A stretch of 64,000 bases of DNA from CBDESM01 sp965242485 (GTDB taxonomy: Bacteria > Chloroflexota > Dehalococcoidia > Bin125), in assembly GCA_965242485.1 (NCBI GenBank), contig CBDESM010000003.1, positions 124,001-188,000 on the forward strand, written 5' to 3'. The notes beneath the pieces are model-generated. The model worked only from the letters and a program-made list of their open reading frames with translations, was not told the DNA's origin and did not search any database. Position numbers and translations under genes: made by a program. Below, piece after piece: positions 10,099 to 18,961 of the stretch (position 1 is its first letter; each line of letters begins with the position of its first letter).

Positions 10099-11274
10099 GT
10101 GGCCGCGGAACGCATTGAGCTCCGCTACGGGCTCAACCCGCACCAAGCCCCCGCCTCGGCCGAAGCCGTGGCCGCCGCCCTCCCCTTCGAGGTGCTCAAC
10201 GGCCAGCCGGGCTACATCAACCTGCTCGACGCCCTCTCCGCCTGGCAGCTCGTCCGCGAGCTCGACGCTGCCATCGGCCTGCCCGCCGCCGCCAGCTTCA
10301 AGCACGTCTCCCCCGCCGGCGCAGCCGTCGGCCTGCCCATCTCCGCGCCGCTCGCCGCCGCCTACGAGCTCGACGCGGCCGCGCTCTCGCCCGTCGCCGC
10401 CGCCTACGCCCGCGCCCGCGGCGGCGACCTCGTCTCCAGCTACGGCGACTTCGCCGCCGTCAGCCGCCCCGTCGACGCCTCCCTCGCCGAATATCTCCGA
10501 CGCGAAGTCTCCGACGGCATCATCGCCCCCGCCTTCGACGACGACGCCCGCGACATCCTCAGCCGCAAAAAGGGCGGCCGCTACCTGCTGCTCCGAGCCG
10601 ACCCCGATTTCCAGCCACCCCAACGCGAAACCCGCGAACTCTTCGGCGTCCGCCTCGCCCAGCCCGCCGACCTCGAACCGCTCGGCGACGAACTCTTCGC
10701 CAACCCCGTCACCGAACGCGCCGAATTCCCGCCCGACGCCCGGCGCGACCTCCTGATCGCCAGCATCGCCCTCCGCTACGCCCAATCCAACTCCGTCTGC
10801 CTCGCCGCCGACGGGCAGGTCATCGGCCTCGGCGCCGGCCAGCAGTCCCGCATCCACTGCACCCGCATCGCCTGCGCCAAAGCCGACCGCTGGATGCTCC
10901 AGCAGCACCCGCAGGTCCGCAACCTCCAGTTCCAGCCCGGCCTCCGCCGCGCCGACCGCTTCACCGCCCGCGAGCAGTACATCGCCTACGCCGAACTCTC
11001 CCGACCCGAACGCGAACGCCTCCGCTCCCAAATCCAGTCCTGGCCTGGCGATCTCGACCAGCCCGCCCGCGACGCCTGGCTCGCCGACTACGACGTCGCC
11101 CTCAGCCACGACGCCTTCATCCCCTTCCGCGACAACATCGACCGCGCCCAAGCCAGCCAAGTCCGCTGCATCCTCCAACCCGGCGGCAGCCAAGCCGACC
11201 AAGACGTCATCGCCGCCTGCAACCAATACCAAATCGCCATGTCCCTAACCAACCGCCGCCTCTTCCGCCACTAG
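10099..11274 (+). CDS. Stand-alone AICAR formyltransferase (PurH C-terminal type)
   Basis: The 391-residue product corresponds to the AICAR transformylase half of PurH. It has LRYGLNPHQ at the start, EVLNGQPGYINLLDAL, the catalytic Lys68-His69 in SFKHVSPAGAA, LRYAQSNSVCLA and a GAGQQSRIHCTR segment. It transfers a formyl group from 10-formyl-tetrahydrofolate to AICAR, the penultimate step of purine synthesis. The N-terminal IMP cyclohydrolase domain of bifunctional PurH is absent, and the upstream gene is an epimerase, so the gene is not a broken PurH. A separate short family of such enzymes is known. The GTG start comes ten bases after the epimerase stop. Confidence 0.88.
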   Translation: MAAERIELRYGLNPHQAPASAEAVAAALPFEVLNGQPGYINLLDALSAWQLVRELDAAIGLPAAASFKHVSPAGAAVGLPISAPLAAAYELDAAALSPVAAAYARARGGDLVSSYGDFAAVSRPVDASLAEYLRREVSDGIIAPAFDDDARDILSRKKGGRYLLLRADPDFQPPQRETRELFGVRLAQPADLEPLGDELFANPVTERAEFPPDARRDLLIASIALRYAQSNSVCLAADGQVIGLGAGQQSRIHCTRIACAKADRWMLQQHPQVRNLQFQPGLRRADRFTAREQYIAYAELSRPERERLRSQIQSWPGDLDQPARDAWLADYDVALSHDAFIPFRDNIDRAQASQVRCILQPGGSQADQDVIAACNQYQIAMSLTNRRLFRH

Positions 11275-11314
11275 AGTGCGGGCAGTATGCGGACTGGCAG
11301 GAAAGGTCAAAATC

Positions 11315-11818
11315 GTGGCCGAGGCCGTGCTCATCCAGCAGGACGTTGAAGAAGCGCTGTCTCGGCGATATGTCGAAGTCGTGGCGAACCGCGCCGGATT
11401 CAACACGTCCCGCGCCGACTGGGATCGAGACGGCGTCGACCTTCAGATCCAAGCGGGAGGCAAGCGAGCGCCGCGGCTCGACGTCCAGCTGAAGGCCACG
11501 ATCAACCTGCACCGACTGCAGAGCGGTCAATTTTCGTATGACCTTGACACGGACAACTACGCGCAGCTGATCCAACGGGACTGCCAAATCCCCAGGATTC
11601 TCGTCGTCATGGACCTGCCGAGGGATGAGGCGCAGTGGCTTGAAATCACGGACGAGGCGCTGCTGCTGCGCCATCACGCATATTGGGTCCACCTCGCCGG
11701 CAAGCCCGAAACCGACAATGCCGAGACAATCGCGGTACACTTTCCATTTGAACAAGTGTTCACTGTCGAGGCGCTCAATGAGCTGATGGACCGTTCAGCA
11801 GCCGGGAGTTTCGAATGA
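11315..11818 (+). CDS. DUF4365 protein, putative PD-(D/E)xK-like nuclease, module copy 1
   Basis: The 167-residue protein fits DUF4365. Conserved residues are Glu12/Glu13 in VEEALSRRYV, Asp42 in GVDLQIQ, and Asp56-Val-Gln58-Leu-Lys60 in LDVQLKATINL. This acid-acid-QxK arrangement recalls restriction-endonuclease-like folds. The start is the GTG at 11315, preceded by AGGAAAGG; it gives exactly the same length and N terminus as the paralogue at 54116-54619. A GTG at 11276 in the same frame is less likely. Its stop overlaps the next gene (ATGA). The activity and target are unknown; proximity to an MmeI-like enzyme suggests a defence role, which is inference. Confidence 0.75.
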   Translation: MAEAVLIQQDVEEALSRRYVEVVANRAGFNTSRADWDRDGVDLQIQAGGKRAPRLDVQLKATINLHRLQSGQFSYDLDTDNYAQLIQRDCQIPRILVVMDLPRDEAQWLEITDEALLLRHHAYWVHLAGKPETDNAETIAVHFPFEQVFTVEALNELMDRSAAGSFE

Positions 11819-12942
11819 CTTCGCCGCTCAGGGACCCGGACCGCTTGCACGAGATCAACCCCGCGAGCCTGAGCGCCTACGCTCAGCTGCACGGCTGGAA
11901 GAAACAGGAGCCGTACCGCGGGAACTCCGACATCTATGTGCATTCAGAGCACCACGACCTGATCCTCCCGCGCCATCGCCGCTTGCTCGACTACGCGCGA
12001 GTCGTCGCAGGCACGATCGAGGACTTGGCGAAGATCGAGGACGACGATGCACTGGCGATCTACCAGCGCCTCCGCTCGGCTGACCGGGACGAAATCCGCG
12101 TCCGCGGGATCCCTTCCCGTGACGGTTCCGAACCGAGCATCCGAGATGCGGCGGAACTGATCGGCGGCGCCCGCTCGATCATCCTCACCGCGGCCTGCCA
12201 AGCGCAGGATTCGGGGCCCCGCGTCGTCCTCCGGCCCGAGGCGAACAGGGATGCCGTAGCGTTTACGGACCGGATCAGCCTCGACTACACCCAACCGGGC
12301 AGTTTCGTGGCGATCTTCCGAACCGGGCCAGTGCTGCCCATCGCCCAGCCCTCGCTGGCCGCCGAATTCGGTAAGCCTGAAGAAGTCGGCGACCGCAAGT
12401 TCACCAGCTGGATCCCGTCGGCGCTCACGGCTGCCAGCACCGCCATCGAGCGTGGCATCACCGGCGAGTCGAACAGCTTCGACGACACTGTCCAACGCGG
12501 CGTCAGCGCCAACCTCTGCGAGAGGCTTGCAGCCCTGCTCGAGCCGTTCCGCGAGCTCGAGTTCACGGTCCAATGGGCGCTCACCGCGCCTCGCGAACAG
12601 CTCCGCGAGCAGGCGGCGTTCGACGATTCCGCGATCCCGATCCTCCGCGCTGCCGCAGCCTCCTTCCGCGAGCAGGAACCACGCGAAAACATCGACCTCA
12701 TCGGAATGGTCGAGCGCCTGGATCGAGCGGCCGATGAAGACGACGGCAGGATCAACCTCAAGACCTTCGTCGACGGCCGCGCCGCCACCGTGACCGTGCA
12801 GCTCAAGCAGTCGGACTACCGGCGCGCGATCAGGGCGCACGACGCGCAGTCGCCCATCTCCCTGAAGGGCGATCTCGAGCGCGTCAAGAGCCGCTGGCAG
12901 CTGCTCGGCGCCGAGCTGATCGCGGATCACGCCAGCGGATAA
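11815..12942 (+). CDS. Uncharacterised partner of DUF4365 protein, module copy 1 (375 aa)
   Basis: No named family is recognised. The first 75 residues hold a conserved block seen again in the second module: GWKKQEPYRGNSDIYVH, ILPRHRRLLDYARVV and IEDLAKI. A central part around 150-190 is rich in strands (SLDYTQPGSFVAIFR), and the C-terminal 90 residues contain DGRAATVTVQLKQSDYRRAI, which could be a small beta-barrel. The product is soluble and acidic, without signal peptide or membrane segment. Translational overlap with the DUF4365 gene, and repetition of the same order at 53277-54619, indicate a functional pair. The MmeI-like gene follows after 11 bp. Confidence 0.7.
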   Translation: MTSPLRDPDRLHEINPASLSAYAQLHGWKKQEPYRGNSDIYVHSEHHDLILPRHRRLLDYARVVAGTIEDLAKIEDDDALAIYQRLRSADRDEIRVRGIPSRDGSEPSIRDAAELIGGARSIILTAACQAQDSGPRVVLRPEANRDAVAFTDRISLDYTQPGSFVAIFRTGPVLPIAQPSLAAEFGKPEEVGDRKFTSWIPSALTAASTAIERGITGESNSFDDTVQRGVSANLCERLAALLEPFRELEFTVQWALTAPREQLREQAAFDDSAIPILRAAAASFREQEPRENIDLIGMVERLDRAADEDDGRINLKTFVDGRAATVTVQLKQSDYRRAIRAHDAQSPISLKGDLERVKSRWQLLGAELIADHASG

Positions 12943-12953
12943 CCTCTCGCCCC

Positions 12954-15839
12954 ATGCCCGAACAGCCGACGATGTCCGTGGACGAATTCGTGGCCAAGTG
13001 GTCGGCGGCGGAAGGCGGCGAGTCCTCGCTCTCGCAATCCCAGTTCAACGATCTTTGCGCCGTGCTCGGCGTCGAGACGCCGGCGGAGGCCGCGGCGGCG
13101 GGGCGCGGCGACGACTACTGCTTCGAAAAGCGCACCGCCGACGGGAAGGCCGCCGACGTCTGGAAGCGCGACTGCTTCGCCTGGGAGTACAAGAGCCCCG
13201 GCAAATCGCTCGACGACGCCTTCCTCCAGATCAACATCCGCTACCGCGACGCGCTCGGCAACCCGCCGATCCTCGCCGTCTCCGACATGAAGCGCTTCAG
13301 CATCCGCACCAACTTCACCGGCACCCAGCGCCGCGACATCGACTTCTCGCTCAAGGATTTCGGCGACAACCCCGCCCACTTCCTCAAAATCCTGCGCGAC
13401 GCCTTCCTCGATCCCCAGGCGCTGCACCCGGACAACGACCCGCGCCACATCACCGAGCGCGCCGCCAGCCGCATCGGCGAAGTCGCCGACGCCCTCCGCG
13501 AACGCGACGGCTGCGACCCCGCCGTCGTCGCCCGCTTCCTGATCCGCCTCATCTTCTGCATGTTCGCCGAAGGCGTCGACCTCTTCCGGCCCGACGGCCC
13601 CCAGCCCGCCGCCGCCCCGCGCGAGCGCCGACGGCCCCTGCGCGACGTGCTCCACTACCTCCGCATGCACCCCGATTACTCGCAGGAAACCATCGCCGAC
13701 CTCTTCGACGCCATGGCACGCTCCGATCGCCACACTTGGGGCACCGTCGTCACCCCTTGGTTCAACGGCGGCCTCTTCGACGATTCCGCCAAAGAGGAAA
13801 TCCTGCGGCTCAGCGGCGACCTGCTCCTGATCCTCGAAGAGGTCGACGCGCTCGACTGGTCCAAAATCGACCCGGCCATCATGGGCACCCTCTTCGAGCG
13901 CGGCCTCAACCCGGCCATGCGCTCCGCCCGCGGCGCCCACTACACCGACGCAGACAGCATCATGCGCGTCGTCCAGCCCGTCATCATCGACCCGCTCCGC
14001 CGCGAATTCGAACAGCTCCGGCGCGATTGCGCCCCCGACACGGACGACCTCTCCGTCGGCGAACCCGAGCCCGAGCCATACAACGGCAGCCTCCCGCTCG
14101 AACGCGAGCAGCTCAGCGAACCACAGAAACTTGCCGCTGCATTCCACGACCGGCTCGCCGGCATCCGCGTGCTCGACCCCGCCTGCGGCTCCGGCAACTT
14201 CCTCTACATCGCCCTCCGCGAACTCAAGCAGCTCGAACAGGAATTCCTCGATTGGGCCGCCGCCGAACTCCAGCTCGGCACCCTCACCCGCCGCATCGGC
14301 CCCCACAACATGCTCGGCATTGACATCGACCAGTTCGCCGTTGACCTCACCCGCGCCTCCCTCTGGATCGGCGAAATCCAATGGGCCCAAGAACACGCCA
14401 CCGAATACACCCGCCGCCCCATCCTAGGCAGCACCGACCAAATCGAACACCGCGACGCCCTGCTCGAAAGCGATGTGCTGGGAAGAACCATCTCTAAGCC
14501 CGCCGAATGGCCTGAAGCCGAATTCATCATCGGCAACCCACCTTTCTTAGGCTGGTTTCGCATTCGAGCGGAGCTGGGCGATGAATACGTCGACAAGCTC
14601 CTTGAGGCTTGGGGCGGTGCTGTTCCCGGCAGGACGGATCTCTCTGTCTATTGGCATGAATCCGCACGCCAAGCAATCTCCAAAGGTCGCAGCCAACGCG
14701 CTGGCTTGCTATCGACTCAGAACATCAGGGGCGAACAGGGCCGTGTCGTCCTGCAACGCATTGTCGACTCCGCGGGCATCTTCGCGGCCTACGGGGACGA
14801 ACCTTGGATCGGCGATGGGGCTGCTGTCCGCATCGCCATCGTCGCACAAGACGACGGATCGGAGCAGTACAGACTCTTGGACGGGCAGCCAGTTGAGCGG
14901 ATCAACTCGAATCTGACGAGCGGCCCTGATGTGGTTGGCGCACATTCCCTATCTGAGAACCTTGCAGTCGCGCACCGTGGCGGAACGAGGAACGGTCAAT
15001 TTGACCTGACTTCCGATGAGGCAGAGCAGATGCTCAACGCTCCTGTCAACGTCAACGGTCGGCTAAACTCCGATGTCGTCCGCCCGTTCGTCACGGGTAA
15101 AAGTTTAGCTGATGCTACCCGAACCCGCTCCGTGATCTATTTCCAGCCAGACACGTCTCAAGAAGACGCTGCAGAATATGAACTGCCTTTTCGTCATGTT
15201 GAAGTGTATGTACGCCCAACCCGTGCACAGAATCGAGTGAAGCGACTTCGCGAGCGCTGGTGGATTTACTCTCGACATGCAAATGAGTTTCAGGAAGCGG
15301 TCAAGCAGTTTCATCGGTGGATCGCAACACCGGAGACAGCCAAGCATCGTTTCTTCGTTTGGATTCCATCGGGAGCGATTCCCGATATCTCGGTGATCTG
15401 CATCGCTCGCGACGACGATTATGCCTTCGGGATTTTATCATCAACCATTCATTCTATATGGGCGCTCGCTGCCGGTACCCGCCTCGGTGCCGGCAACGAT
15501 CCGCGATATGTGCATACGCAAACCTTCAACACCTTCCCATTCCCGTGGCCGCTCGACACGTTGGAAGAAGCGCTTGACGATGGACAACGAGAGCATCACG
15601 CTGCCATCTCCGAAGCGGCGAAGGACCTTGACGACGCTCGCGCCAAATGGCTCGTCGCCGATAGCGGGCGCACGATGACCGAGCTGTACAACGAAATGCC
15701 GACTTGGTTCCGCAACCGCCAGCAAGCGCTCGACGAAGCCGTGCTCTACGCCTACGGCTGGCCGCACGACATCTCCGACGAAGAAATCCTCGAACGCCTG
15801 CTCGCCCTCAATCTCGAGCGCGCAGCCGAGGGCGGCTGA
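12954..15839 (+). CDS. Single-chain MmeI-like type IIL restriction-modification enzyme
   Basis: The 961-residue protein joins a nuclease, a methyltransferase and a target-recognition region. Near the N terminus Asp68, Glu78 and Lys80 form D-x9-E-x-K (CFAWEYK), the exact spacing of the MmeI endonuclease site. The methyltransferase has RVLDPACGSGNFLY (SAM binding) around residue 405 and FIIGNPPFLG (NPPF, adenine-N6 catalysis) around residue 525. The last 350 residues would hold target recognition. Enzymes of this type methylate one strand of a short site and cut at a distance. All catalytic motifs are present, so the gene looks functional. A stretch from about 14460 to 15500 is less GC-rich than the flanks, consistent with exchange of the recognition domain. 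Confidence 0.88.
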   Translation: MPEQPTMSVDEFVAKWSAAEGGESSLSQSQFNDLCAVLGVETPAEAAAAGRGDDYCFEKRTADGKAADVWKRDCFAWEYKSPGKSLDDAFLQINIRYRDALGNPPILAVSDMKRFSIRTNFTGTQRRDIDFSLKDFGDNPAHFLKILRDAFLDPQALHPDNDPRHITERAASRIGEVADALRERDGCDPAVVARFLIRLIFCMFAEGVDLFRPDGPQPAAAPRERRRPLRDVLHYLRMHPDYSQETIADLFDAMARSDRHTWGTVVTPWFNGGLFDDSAKEEILRLSGDLLLILEEVDALDWSKIDPAIMGTLFERGLNPAMRSARGAHYTDADSIMRVVQPVIIDPLRREFEQLRRDCAPDTDDLSVGEPEPEPYNGSLPLEREQLSEPQKLAAAFHDRLAGIRVLDPACGSGNFLYIALRELKQLEQEFLDWAAAELQLGTLTRRIGPHNMLGIDIDQFAVDLTRASLWIGEIQWAQEHATEYTRRPILGSTDQIEHRDALLESDVLGRTISKPAEWPEAEFIIGNPPFLGWFRIRAELGDEYVDKLLEAWGGAVPGRTDLSVYWHESARQAISKGRSQRAGLLSTQNIRGEQGRVVLQRIVDSAGIFAAYGDEPWIGDGAAVRIAIVAQDDGSEQYRLLDGQPVERINSNLTSGPDVVGAHSLSENLAVAHRGGTRNGQFDLTSDEAEQMLNAPVNVNGRLNSDVVRPFVTGKSLADATRTRSVIYFQPDTSQEDAAEYELPFRHVEVYVRPTRAQNRVKRLRERWWIYSRHANEFQEAVKQFHRWIATPETAKHRFFVWIPSGAIPDISVICIARDDDYAFGILSSTIHSIWALAAGTRLGAGNDPRYVHTQTFNTFPFPWPLDTLEEALDDGQREHHAAISEAAKDLDDARAKWLVADSGRTMTELYNEMPTWFRNRQQALDEAVLYAYGWPHDISDEEILERLLALNLERAAEGG

Positions 15840-15891
15840 GCGGAACCAATCCACAGCCGCCAACGTCTAGTCTGCGAGATGGAGGTGCGGG

Positions 15892-16674
15892 ATGCGGATG
15901 CTGGCGCTGCTGATTGTCGTCGCGTTCGTGGCGGCATGCACGGATCAGGTCCGAGTCGCGCCGGAGCCTGTCGCCGAGCAGGTTCAGGAGCAGGCGCGGG
16001 CCGAGGTCGCGGTGATGGAAGGGCGCGTCTGGTTCGCGGGCGGCGATGTCGCGCTGCCCGATGGCGCGGTCGCCACCGTCTCGCTGTTGGATGTATCTTT
16101 GCAGGACGTCGCGGCGATCCTGATCGGCGAACAGGCGATGCCGGTCGTGGCATTGCCCTTCGATTTCCGCGTCCAGTACGACCCAGCGCGGATCGATGAG
16201 CGCAACGAATATTCGCTGCAAGCGCGGATCGAATTCGATGGCGACCTGCTCTACATCAACGATACCGTCCATCCGGTACTGACCTACGGCGGCCCCGCGC
16301 AGAGCGATATTGAGGTGATCCGGATCACGCCGCCCAAGGCCGGCGAAGCGTTCACGACGATCACCGTGCGGGCGCTGCCGGCGGACGGGGTCGAGATTCC
16401 GCTCGGCAGCGAGATCACTGCGCAGATGGTCAATTCGCATCGCCCCTTGGAGGTGATCGACGAAATTTCCATCCCGGTGCTCGCGTTCCCCATCGAGCTG
16501 AACCTGCTCTACGACTCATACGGGCTCGATTCAACCTATACGTACGAGATATCGGTCACCATCAGGGACGGCGACCGCGTCCTCTTCGGCAGCTTGGAGC
16601 GGGCCCTCTTCGACCCTTCCGCGCCGCCGGCCGAGCCGTTGCAGGTGCGGCTGGAGCCGCTCGGCTCGGACTGA
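15892..16674 (+). CDS. Lipoprotein with two YbaY/YscW-like domains
   Basis: The 260-residue product has a short lipoprotein signal, MRMLALLIVVAFVAAC, with Cys16 as the lipidated residue. Two similar domains of about 100 residues follow. The first contains VEGRVWF-type and ATVSLLDVSLQDVAAILIGEQ, the second GSEITAQMV and LAFPIELNLLYDS. This pattern (strand, LLDVS-D, then P-DF-V-YDP) is that of the YbaY/YscW type III secretion pilotin-like lipoprotein family. Such proteins are usually single-domain in Proteobacteria. It would be anchored on the outer face of the membrane. Its function is unknown, with no secretion genes nearby. Confidence 0.75.
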   Translation: MRMLALLIVVAFVAACTDQVRVAPEPVAEQVQEQARAEVAVMEGRVWFAGGDVALPDGAVATVSLLDVSLQDVAAILIGEQAMPVVALPFDFRVQYDPARIDERNEYSLQARIEFDGDLLYINDTVHPVLTYGGPAQSDIEVIRITPPKAGEAFTTITVRALPADGVEIPLGSEITAQMVNSHRPLEVIDEISIPVLAFPIELNLLYDSYGLDSTYTYEISVTIRDGDRVLFGSLERALFDPSAPPAEPLQVRLEPLGSD

Positions 16675-16761
16675 TCGCGGACGGAGCCGCGACGCGGCAC
16701 CGGGGCCTCCTGCGCGAGCGGGCGGCGCGTGCGATAATGGCGCGGCACTGAGGAGGGCATC

Positions 16762-18351
16762 ATGCAAGTTCCGCTGCTGGTCAACGACTTTCTCAACCGC
16801 GCGGTCAAGCTCTACGGGCGCTCGGAGGCCGTCGTCGACGGCGATCTGCGCCTGACTTGGGCCGAGTTCGGCGAGCGCGTCCACCGCTTCGCCAACGCGC
16901 TGCTCGCCGCCGGCATCGGCAAGGGCGACCGCGTCGCGATCATCGCGCCCAACTCGCACCAGTTCCTCGAGACCTTCTACGCCACCGCCGCCATCGGCGC
17001 GATCATCGTGCCCGTCAACTACCGCCTGATCCCCTCCGACTTCGAGTACATCCTCCAGCACTCCGGCGCCAAGGCCGTCCTCGTCGACGCCGAGTACCTC
17101 GCCATGGTCGACGAAATCCGCAGCGCCGCGCCGACCGTCGAGCACTTCATCGCGCTCCCCTACGACGACGCCCAGATCGCGCCCGGCTGGATGGACTACG
17201 AGGCTTGGATCGCCGGCTACCCGGCCGACGCGCCGGCGGACCCGGGCCTGGACGAGAACGACCTGCTCAGCATCAACTACACCTCGGGCACGACCGCGCG
17301 GCCCAAGGGCGTGATGATCACGCACCGCAACGCCTACATCAACGCCTACAACTTCATCGCCCACCTGCGCGTCACCCAAGATGACGTCGAGCTCTGGACG
17401 CTGCCGATGTTCCACGCCAACGGCTGGGGCGGCGTCTACGCGATCACCGCGATGGGCGGCAAGCACGTCGTCCTGCGCGCGCCGGAAGCCGACGATATCT
17501 ACCGGCTGATCCAAGACGAGCAGTGCACCTTCGCCTGCATGGCGCCCGCCGTGCTCGCCCGCATCCTCGAATTCGAGGACAAGGAGTCGTACAACATCAC
17601 GACCCGCCCGCGCTTCACCATCGCCGGCGCGCCGCCGCCGTACACCTTCATCGAACGGCTCGAACGCGAACTCGGCTGGGAGTTCCTGCAGATCTACGGC
17701 CTGACCGAAACCTCGCCGATCCTGACCGCGGCCGAAGTCAAGCCGTACCTCGGCGTCGAGGGCGACGACTACTTCAAAGTCAAGGTCCGCGCCGGCCACG
17801 ACGTGATCGGCACCTGGGTCAAAGTCGTCGACGAAGACGGCAGCGAAGTCGACTGGGACGACGAGTCGATCGGCGAGGTCGTCGCCCGCTCCAACGTCGT
17901 ACTCAAAGGCTACTGGGAGCAGCAGGAGGAAACCGACAAGGTGATCGTCGACGGCTGGTTCCACACCGGCGATATGGCCACGGTCAACAAGCACGGCTAC
18001 ATCAACATCGTCGACCGCGCCAAGGACGTGATCATCAGCGGCGGCGAAAACATCAGCAGCATCGAAGTCGAAGACGTCCTCTACCAGCACCCCAGCGTCC
18101 TGGAAGCCGCCGTCATCGGCATCCCCAGCGAACGCTGGGGCGAAACCCCCTTGGCCCTGATCGTCCCCAGAGAAGGCGTCAGCCCAAGCGCCGACGAGAT
18201 CGTCCAACACTGCCGCGCCAACATGGCCGGCTTCAAAATCCCCCGCCAAATCGAGTTCGTAGAAACCCTCCCCAGAACGGCAACAGGCAAACTCAAGAAG
18301 TTCGAACTCCGAGAAACCTACTGGCAAGGCATAGGCAAACGCGTCAACTGA
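16762..18351 (+). CDS. Acyl-CoA synthetase (AMP-binding, FadD-like)
   Basis: The 529-residue protein is an adenylate-forming enzyme. The P-loop-like TSGTTARPKGV starts at residue 174, YGLTETSPI lies near 312, GWFHTGDMA and DVIISGGENISS near 395-435, and the C-terminal lysine motif is PRTATGKLKK. It activates a carboxylic acid to acyl-AMP and then acyl-CoA. The substrate is not predictable, though the length and the VLKGYW and EVEDVLYQHP segments resemble medium/long-chain fatty-acid-CoA ligases. It lacks a signal peptide. A GAGGAGGG ribosome-binding site precedes the ATG. The gene fits the set of crotonases and CoA transferases elsewhere in the window. Confidence 0.92.
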   Translation: MQVPLLVNDFLNRAVKLYGRSEAVVDGDLRLTWAEFGERVHRFANALLAAGIGKGDRVAIIAPNSHQFLETFYATAAIGAIIVPVNYRLIPSDFEYILQHSGAKAVLVDAEYLAMVDEIRSAAPTVEHFIALPYDDAQIAPGWMDYEAWIAGYPADAPADPGLDENDLLSINYTSGTTARPKGVMITHRNAYINAYNFIAHLRVTQDDVELWTLPMFHANGWGGVYAITAMGGKHVVLRAPEADDIYRLIQDEQCTFACMAPAVLARILEFEDKESYNITTRPRFTIAGAPPPYTFIERLERELGWEFLQIYGLTETSPILTAAEVKPYLGVEGDDYFKVKVRAGHDVIGTWVKVVDEDGSEVDWDDESIGEVVARSNVVLKGYWEQQEETDKVIVDGWFHTGDMATVNKHGYINIVDRAKDVIISGGENISSIEVEDVLYQHPSVLEAAVIGIPSERWGETPLALIVPREGVSPSADEIVQHCRANMAGFKIPRQIEFVETLPRTATGKLKKFELRETYWQGIGKRVN

Positions 18352-18373
18352 GGCTGGCGCGACGGGATTCGCA

Positions 18374-18655
18374 ATGCCTCCCCGCAAGTTCAAGAGCCGT
18401 CGCCTCCGGCGGTTCTACGACAAGCACCAGCGCGGCCTACTGCCTGAAGGCACTGAGGCAGTGGTCCAAGAGATGCTGTCATCGCTTGATGACGCCGACG
18501 TACCAGAAGACATGGACAAGCCGGGCTGGGGCTGGAAGGAGATGAAGGGCGATATGGCAGGCACCTATAGAGTCGAAGTCAACAAGAAGTGGCGGCTGCT
18601 GTTCCGCTGGGAGAACGGCGGGCCTGTCGCCATCGATCTGGTGGACTATCATTAG
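18374..18655 (+). CDS. HigB-like toxin (RelE/ParE fold)
   Basis: The 93-residue basic protein shows the HigB plan: a helical N terminus with RRLRRFYDKHQ, the central GWGWKEMKGDMAGTYRVEVNKKWRLLFRW and a terminal VAIDLVDYH. The segments MKGDM-G-YRV-VN-KWRL-F and DLVDYH are characteristic of HigB mRNA interferases, which cleave mRNA on the ribosome. The order toxin first, antitoxin second is also HigBA-like. The gene follows the acyl-CoA ligase by 22 bp. It is the only toxin gene in front of four antitoxin-like genes. Confidence 0.85.
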   Translation: MPPRKFKSRRLRRFYDKHQRGLLPEGTEAVVQEMLSSLDDADVPEDMDKPGWGWKEMKGDMAGTYRVEVNKKWRLLFRWENGGPVAIDLVDYH

Positions 18656-18670
18656 ACGGAGGAGCACGCC

Positions 18671-18961
18671 ATGCCGATGAAGAACCCCGCACATCCAGGC
18701 CAGATTCTGCTGCACGCGCATCTTGAGCCGCTCGGCATCTCCGTCGCCGAGGCAGCCGACGCCATCGGCGTCAGCCGCTGGAAGCTTTCGGAGATCACGA
18801 AGGGCCGGGCGCGCATCACCCCCGAGATCGCCATCCGCATCTCCAAGGGCATCGGCGGCCGCGCCCGCCACTGGTACCGGATGCAGTCCAGCTGGGACAT
18901 GGCCCAAGCCGAGCTGGCCGCCGACCAAATCGACGTCAAGCGCTGCGCGAAGGCCGCCTGA
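18671..18961 (+). CDS. HigA-like antitoxin 1 (XRE helix-turn-helix)
   Basis: The 96-residue protein begins with the HigA hallmark NPAHPGQILLHAHLEPLGIS and continues with an XRE helix-turn-helix (VAEAADAIGVSRWKLSEITKGRARITPEIAIRISK) and a WYRMQSSWDMAQAE tail. It would neutralise HigB and repress the operon. A GGAGG ribosome-binding site lies nine bases before the ATG, 15 bp after the higB stop. Its stop overlaps the start of the next gene (TGATG). It is nearly identical to antitoxin 2, with a repeat period of 290 bp. Confidence 0.9.
   Translation: MPMKNPAHPGQILLHAHLEPLGISVAEAADAIGVSRWKLSEITKGRARITPEIAIRISKGIGGRARHWYRMQSSWDMAQAELAADQIDVKRCAKAA

Noticed and set aside
8853..11232. Two long reverse frames over the epimerase and AICAR transformylase genes
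   Set aside because: Low-complexity Gly/Ala/Glu/Val sequence; the forward genes have clear catalytic motifs.
16531..18393. 620-residue reverse frame opposite the acyl-CoA ligase
   Set aside because: Antisense of a well-supported gene, extremely rich in Asp/Val/Gly, no domain; typical of high-GC shadow frames.
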